NCBI GenBank assembly: GCA_947483555.1
Contig: CANKMW010000001.1
Span: 62,001 to 126,000 of the forward strand
Origin: Myxococcales bacterium
GTDB lineage: Bacteria; Myxococcota_A; Polyangia; Haliangiales; Haliangiaceae
Length of the DNA: 64,000 bases
Reading direction: 5' to 3'
In this document: positions 59,717 to 64,000 of the stretch, piece after piece
How the letters are laid out: the number at the start of each line of letters is the position of its first letter
How positions within the stretch are numbered: position 1 is the first letter of the stretch
Notes under the pieces: model-generated
Told to the model about the DNA's origin: nothing
The model's input: the letters and a program-made list of their open reading frames with translations, nothing else
Databases searched by the model: none
Translations under genes and position numbers: made by a program

Positions 59717-61594
59717 TCAGGTGCCGGTGGGCCGGTGTGGGATGCCCCTACGCTCGAGGAAGCGGACGATCGCCTCCCAGGTCACGGCGTGGCGCATGGC
59801 GGTCGCGGAGTCCCAGCTGTTGTGGAGCGCGACGACCGCGCCCCGGCGATCGAACAGCGGGCTCCCCGAGTGACCCCAGTAGGTCCAGGCGTCGTGCTTG
59901 GTGCGCCCCAGGCTCTGCTCGCCCGTGCGATCCCCGGTGCGGAAGCCGCGGATGTGACCCGACGACACGTGCCACGGCTGATAGCCGGTCGGGTCACCGT
60001 CGGGCGTGTGCTTGCCGGGCTGGCCGATCACGGCGACGTCGTCGCCCTCCTCGGGCGCGGCGGCCGCCACGGGCGCGGTCGGTAGATCGCGGGCGCCGGC
60101 CAGCGCGACCAGCGCCAGATCGAGCGCGGTGTCGACGTGGGTGACGGTGCCTCGGAAGCTCGAACCGTCGGGGAAACGGACGTCGAGGGTGGCGCCGACC
60201 CGGTCGACGACGTGGCCGGCGGTCAACACCAGGCCGGCCGGCGCCAGGTTGACGCCCGAGCCGCCGCCCAGGCGCACGGTCGCCGGTTGCACGGCGCGGA
60301 TCGCGGCCCGCCAGCGCGACTCGGTGATCTCGGCATCGACCTTGTCGAGATACGGGTTGCGACCAGCCCCCGGCGGCGGCAGCGCGGGCGGCAGCGCAGC
60401 ATCGATGCGCCGCCGCGTGTCGTCGAACACCCGTCGGGTGCCGGCGCTCAACGACCAGCGCGCGGCGATGAACCCGCGGTAACGGGCCAGCAGCCCACGC
60501 AGGTGATCACCGGCGGCGGCGACCGCAGCCGCCGAGGTACCAGCCGTCCGCCCGCGGCCGGCGAGTCGCTCGGCGACGTCGCCGAAGCGCGTCAGGTCGG
60601 CACGCAGCGTCCGGTTGCCACCGTCGCCGTCCTCGTGGCCGCGGACCACGAACGCCGGCTCGCCCTGCGGCGCGATGCGCTCGAGCAGCTCGCGGTTGGC
60701 GCGCAGCGCTTCGCTCGCAAACTCCCGGCGAGCGCGGCCGCGTACCGGATCGCGGCCCAGCGCGACGTCGATCAGCCAGGCCGCATCCGGACCGCGGGTG
60801 GCGCCAGCCCCGGCGACGCCGTAGCCGGCGAGGACGTGGAGCACCCGCTGGCTGCCGGCGAGCTCGGGCTTCGCCGCCGCCTGCCACAGCCCGGCGGCGA
60901 GGTGCGACATCAACCAGCGCGCGGTCTCGGCCTGATCTTCGCCGGCCGCCTTGGCGGCGTAGTCGCTGACCGCGCCCGCGAGCGGCTCGCCGGCGCGTCG
61001 AGCCAGCGCGGTCCGATCGGCGTCGTCGAGCTGGAGCGCCGGGTACGGTCGCCGACCGGCGACCGCGGCGACGAAGCGGGCGTCGTCGGACGCGAAGTGA
61101 AGGTCGTGATCGGTCACGCCGCTCACCGTCGCATCGACGTGGTGAAAGACCTCGTGGTGAAACGTCAGCGGTAGCTGGCCGTCGGTGTAGAACGACGCCG
61201 CGACCGCGTCGGTGCCGTTCCACATCCCGTAGTAGAGGTAACCGTCGTGGTCGGCGTCATAGGGTCGGAAGCCATCGCCGTGCTCCGACACCAGGGCCGC
61301 GAACACGCCCACCTTGCGCAGCCCGATCGCACCCAGCCAGCCGGCCGGGTACTTCGCCGCCTCGGCGACCAGGATGCGCGCCGCCGCGACCCGCCGGGTC
61401 GCGCCGAGCGCGGGCATGCGGTCGTACCAGTCGCCGCCGAGCTCGTCCTCGGTGAAGACCAGCTCGGCGCCGGTGCGGCGCGCGAACTCGGCGCGCAGCC
61501 CGGCGAGCTCGTCGGGTGCGGCGGCCGCGGGCGCGGCCACGGACGCCAGGGCGCACAGAACGACGATTCGCGTGACATAGGTGCGGTCGAGCAT
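59717..61594 (-). CDS. Secreted protein with HExxH metalloprotease-like and trypsin-like domains
   Basis: This 625-aa protein has a cleavable signal (IVVLCALASVAAPAAAA). The N-terminal half has LTFHHEVFHHVDA, an HExxH zinc-protease signature, and following acidic residues (DLHFASDDARFV). The C-terminal ~200 residues are a trypsin-like (S1/S7-type) domain with LTAGHVVD (His), DTALDLALV (Asp) and WGHSGSPLF (Ser), so both catalytic centres are apparently intact. The middle ~220 residues are helical. A protein with two protease types is unusual. It is bracketed by copies of the hairpin repeat. Confidence 0.82.
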   Translation of the reverse strand: MLDRTYVTRIVVLCALASVAAPAAAAPDELAGLRAEFARRTGAELVFTEDELGGDWYDRMPALGATRRVAAARILVAEAAKYPAGWLGAIGLRKVGVFAALVSEHGDGFRPYDADHDGYLYYGMWNGTDAVAASFYTDGQLPLTFHHEVFHHVDATVSGVTDHDLHFASDDARFVAAVAGRRPYPALQLDDADRTALARRAGEPLAGAVSDYAAKAAGEDQAETARWLMSHLAAGLWQAAAKPELAGSQRVLHVLAGYGVAGAGATRGPDAAWLIDVALGRDPVRGRARREFASEALRANRELLERIAPQGEPAFVVRGHEDGDGGNRTLRADLTRFGDVAERLAGRGRTAGTSAAAVAAAGDHLRGLLARYRGFIAARWSLSAGTRRVFDDTRRRIDAALPPALPPPGAGRNPYLDKVDAEITESRWRAAIRAVQPATVRLGGGSGVNLAPAGLVLTAGHVVDRVGATLDVRFPDGSSFRGTVTHVDTALDLALVALAGARDLPTAPVAAAAPEEGDDVAVIGQPGKHTPDGDPTGYQPWHVSSGHIRGFRTGDRTGEQSLGRTKHDAWTYWGHSGSPLFDRRGAVVALHNSWDSATAMRHAVTWEAIVRFLERRGIPHRPTGT

Positions 61595-61737
61595 GGCAAC
61601 TTCGATCCTGAGGCGACGGCCTCACGAGATCGACGTACGTCGCGTCCGCTGATTTCATCCTGACCCACGCCTTACATCTCCCGCGCGCCGTGTGGCGCGA
61701 TGTGGGCAACGTCCATCCGCGGCGCGTGGCCCACCGA

Positions 61738-61790
61738 GGCTTCGGGGCCCGGCTCCGGCCTGACGCGCTTGCGCGTCAGCCGGTGGGGCC
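61738..61790 (+). repeat. Third copy of the hairpin repeat
   Basis: GGCTTCGGGGCCCGG, CTGACGCGCTTGCGCGTCAG and CCGGTGGGGC occur in the same order and orientation as in the 59.6-59.7 kb copies, with four or five base differences in the stem-flanking bases. Confidence 0.9.
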
Positions 61791-61872
61791 GCCGATCCTG
61801 CGCCGGCCGCGCGCGAGGCCGCGGTTCGCGTTTTCGGCCATCAGCGCGGTTCATCGCCGGTACTATCGACCC

Positions 61873-63123
61873 ATGAGGCTATCCCGCGCCTGGCGCGCGC
61901 TGTTCCTGGTGTCCTTCGCGTGCGGCGGCAGCGACGGCGGCGGCAGCGGCACGCCGTGCGTGCTCCCCGCCGACTGTCCGCCGGGCGAGGTGTGCGAGGG
62001 CGGCGCGTGCGTGCCGGTGCGACCGTGCGCCGGCCCCGCCGACTGCGAGTCGAGCGAGATCTGCAGCGTCACCGGCGCCTGCATCCCCGGCGGCACCTGC
62101 CTCGAGGATGGCGACTGCGCCGCCGCCGACTTCTGCAGCGCCAACGGCACCTGCATCCCCGACGGCACCTGTGCGATCGCCGACGACTGCCTGGCCGGCA
62201 TGATCTGCGATCCTCAGCACCTGTGCGTGCCCGGCGGCGAGTGCGGCGCCACCGAGGTGGCCATCACCCCGGTGCCGCCCAATCTGCTGATGGTGCTCGA
62301 CCGCTCGTGCTCGATGACCGCCGCGGTGGGCGGGGTGCCGAAATGGACCTCGGCGGTCAACGCCGTGAATCAGCTCACCACCAACTTCGGCGCCGACATC
62401 CGCTGGGGTCTGACGATGTTCCCCGACACCACCACGCCCAGCTGCGGCCAGGCCACGATCCCGGTCCCGGTCGCCCCCGGTACGGAGACCACGATCCGGA
62501 CCCTGTTGACCAGCGCGCTGACGACCACCGACGTCAACTACCCCGACGGTCCGTGCGTGACCAACATCGACAGCGCCATGGAGCAGGCGGCCACCGAGAC
62601 CGCCCTCGACGATCCGGCCCGCAAGAGCTTCGTCATGCTGATCACCGACGGTGCGCAATCGGGCTGCAGCCTGGCCGGCGGCGACACCGGCACCACGACC
62701 ATCATCTCCAACCTCAACACGATGCGCGACGTGAAGACGTTCGTGGTCGGCTTCGGTGGCGCGACCGACCAGGCCCAGATGGACGCCTTCGCGGTCGCCG
62801 GTGGCACCGCGCTGCCGGTGAGCCCGCGCTACTACCAGGCCGACAACGCCGCCGAGCTGGAGATGGCGCTGGGTGCCATCGCCGATCTGGTGATCGGCTG
62901 CGACTTCGTGCTCACCAACCCGCCCGCCGACCTCACCGAGCTGTTCGCGTTCTTCAACAACGTGACCTCGGTGCCCCGCGACCCGACCCACACGAACGGC
63001 TGGGACTACGATCCGGTGACGATGACGCTGACGTTCTACGGGGGCTACTGCGACCAGCTCAGCTCCGGGCTGGTCACCGACGTCGACATCGTCTACGGCT
63101 GCGCCGGCCCGACGCCGGACTGA
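61873..63123 (+). CDS. Lipoprotein with Cys-rich repeats and a vWA domain
   Basis: This 416-aa protein starts at the ATG at 61873. The signal ends with the lipobox SFAC. Four Cys-rich units follow (DCPPGEVCEGGACV, DCESSEICSVTGACIPGGTC, DCAAADFCSANGTCIPDGTC, DCLAGMICDPQHLCVPGGEC). The next ~200 residues are a von Willebrand A domain with MIDAS LDRSCSM, DGPCVTNID, LITDGAQSG and VVGFGGATD. It is likely cell-surface and metal-ion dependent, with an adhesion or sensing role. Calcium or magnesium binding is known of the fold. Confidence 0.82.
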   Translation: MRLSRAWRALFLVSFACGGSDGGGSGTPCVLPADCPPGEVCEGGACVPVRPCAGPADCESSEICSVTGACIPGGTCLEDGDCAAADFCSANGTCIPDGTCAIADDCLAGMICDPQHLCVPGGECGATEVAITPVPPNLLMVLDRSCSMTAAVGGVPKWTSAVNAVNQLTTNFGADIRWGLTMFPDTTTPSCGQATIPVPVAPGTETTIRTLLTSALTTTDVNYPDGPCVTNIDSAMEQAATETALDDPARKSFVMLITDGAQSGCSLAGGDTGTTTIISNLNTMRDVKTFVVGFGGATDQAQMDAFAVAGGTALPVSPRYYQADNAAELEMALGAIADLVIGCDFVLTNPPADLTELFAFFNNVTSVPRDPTHTNGWDYDPVTMTLTFYGGYCDQLSSGLVTDVDIVYGCAGPTPD

Positions 63124-63142
63124 GTCGTGCCATGATGGCGGC

Positions 63143-63598
63143 ATGTGGAAGACGATCCTGGTACCCCACGATTTCTCCAGCTGCGCCAATCAGGCCTCGG
63201 CGCTGGCCCGCGACGTCGCCAAGATCCACGGCGCGCGGTTGGTCCTGCTCCACGTCGCCGAGCTGCCCGCGATGCTCGGACCGACCGCGACCGTGGTGCC
63301 CGACGAGGGCGGTGCGCCGATCTCGGTCCGCGACTACGCGCTGCGCTCGTCGGAGGCGCGGCTCGACGACCTGGCGGCGCGGCTGCGCGTCGACGGCGTC
63401 GAGGTCTCGACCGTGGCGGCGCTCGGCAACGCCGCCACGGAGATCGCCGACTGCGCGACCCGCGAGCAGGTCGATCTGATCGTGATGGGCACCAACGGCC
63501 GCACCGGCCTGGCCCACGTCGTGCTCGGCAGCGTGACCGAGAGGGTGGTGCGACACAGCACGGTGCCGGTGCTCACGGTGCGCGTCACCGAAGCGTAG
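63143..63598 (+). CDS. Universal stress protein, UspA family
   Basis: This 151-aa protein has the UspA fold: MWKTILVPHDFSSCANQA, LVLLHVAE, and the ATP-binding signature VMGTNGRTGLAHVVLGSVTERVVRHSTVPVLTV, with the Gly-x2-Gly-x9-Gly-Ser pattern intact. It is 19 bp after the vWA gene and may share its transcript. Confidence 0.92.
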   Translation: MWKTILVPHDFSSCANQASALARDVAKIHGARLVLLHVAELPAMLGPTATVVPDEGGAPISVRDYALRSSEARLDDLAARLRVDGVEVSTVAALGNAATEIADCATREQVDLIVMGTNGRTGLAHVVLGSVTERVVRHSTVPVLTVRVTEA

Positions 63599-63632
63599 GG
63601 CGTCTCGGGGCCCCGCGCGGCGGCGGCCGTGA

Positions 63633-64000
63633 TCAGAAGCGGCTGAAGTCGGGTGCGCGCTTCGCCATCATGGCGGTCGCCGCCTCGACCGCCTCCTCGG
63701 AGCGCAGCCGCTCCATGAACGCCGCCAGCTCGGCCTCGAGGGCCGCCGCGACCTCGTCCGCGGTCACCCGACGCAGCAGCGCCTTGGTGGCCCGCACGGC
63801 TCCCGGTGCGCGCCGGGCCAGCGCCACCGCGACCTCCTGCGCCTTGGCGATCGGATCCTCGACGACGTCGGTGACGAGGCCCCAGCTGCGCGCCGTCGCG
63901 GCGTCGACCTCGGTGCCGAGCAACAGCATCTCGGCGGCGTGGCGCGGCCCGATCGCGCGCGGCAGGAGCAGGGTCGACGCCGCCTCCGGACACAGCCCGA
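63633..64000 (-). CDS. Enoyl-CoA hydratase/isomerase family, C-terminal part (cut by window edge)
   Basis: The open frame runs off the window end without a start. What is seen is the C-terminal third of an enoyl-CoA hydratase: GLCPEAASTLLLPRAIGPRHAAEMLLLG, ATARSWGLVTDVV, RRAPGAVRATKALLRR and a helical end MMAKRAPDFSRF. The catalytic Glu pair lies beyond the edge. It converges on the UspA gene, 34 bp away. Confidence 0.85.
   Translation of the reverse strand, partial: GLCPEAASTLLLPRAIGPRHAAEMLLLGTEVDAATARSWGLVTDVVEDPIAKAQEVAVALARRAPGAVRATKALLRRVTADEVAAALEAELAAFMERLRSEEAVEAATAMMAKRAPDFSRF

Overview
The window is about 71% G+C, densely coded on both strands and typical of a myxobacterium (Myxococcota, probably a Haliangium/Kofleria-type lineage). 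Pointers are a MYXO-CTERM-like tail, MopE-type Cys/Asp motifs, FHA-linked sigma-54 activators, Ser/Thr kinases, PEGA proteins, a 180-kDa-type NAD-glutamate dehydrogenase and many lipoproteins. The family assignment is inference. I found no rRNA, tRNA, CRISPR array, IS element or prophage.

Region 1 (1-8.2 kb): a pectate-lyase-like lipoprotein (cut by the window edge) behind a DUF3829-like lipoprotein; a CadC/ToxR-like winged-helix membrane regulator with a beta-propeller; an ECF sigma factor overlapping a gene that fuses a zinc anti-sigma domain to a CHAT caspase-like protease; and a small lipoprotein.

Region 2 (8.2-18 kb) is the most unusual part. A minus-strand operon encodes a large two-module AAA ATPase, two DUF4157 (extracellular contractile injection system, eCIS, cargo-type) proteins with the same N-terminal signature but unrelated C-termini, and an unknown 164-aa protein. 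One cargo carries a HET-C-type domain and a His-rich tail. No sheath, tube or baseplate gene is present. A Ser/Thr kinase is transcribed divergently from the operon.

Region 3 (18.5-31.8 kb): a roughly 12-repeat Calx-beta-like lipoprotein that appears frameshifted, a lysozyme-like lipoprotein, a TetR regulator with palindromic sites, an HATPase-PEGA membrane protein, a phosphodiester-glycosidase-like MYXO-CTERM protein coupled to an FHA/sigma-54 activator, a zinc-ribbon protein and a lipoprotein.

Region 4 (31.8-52.6 kb) is mainly housekeeping: glpD-rsgA, a methyltransferase-ligA pair, a zinc-uptake operon (small His protein, outer-membrane barrel, ZnuA, ZnuC, ZnuB), thiC under a TPP riboswitch, a MopE-like lipoprotein, nadA with an L,D-transpeptidase, and NAD-glutamate dehydrogenase.

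Region 5 (52.6-64 kb) is surface and signalling: a hybrid histidine kinase, an SRPBCC protein, an NlpC/P60-like protein, a DUF2541-like lipoprotein, a TonB-dependent receptor, a LEA/WHy lipoprotein, a secreted protein with both a metalloprotease-like HExxH and a trypsin-like domain flanked by copies of a 50-60 bp hairpin repeat, a vWA lipoprotein, UspA, and a partial enoyl-CoA hydratase. Short tandem repeats with 6- or 12-bp units recur in coding and noncoding DNA across the window.
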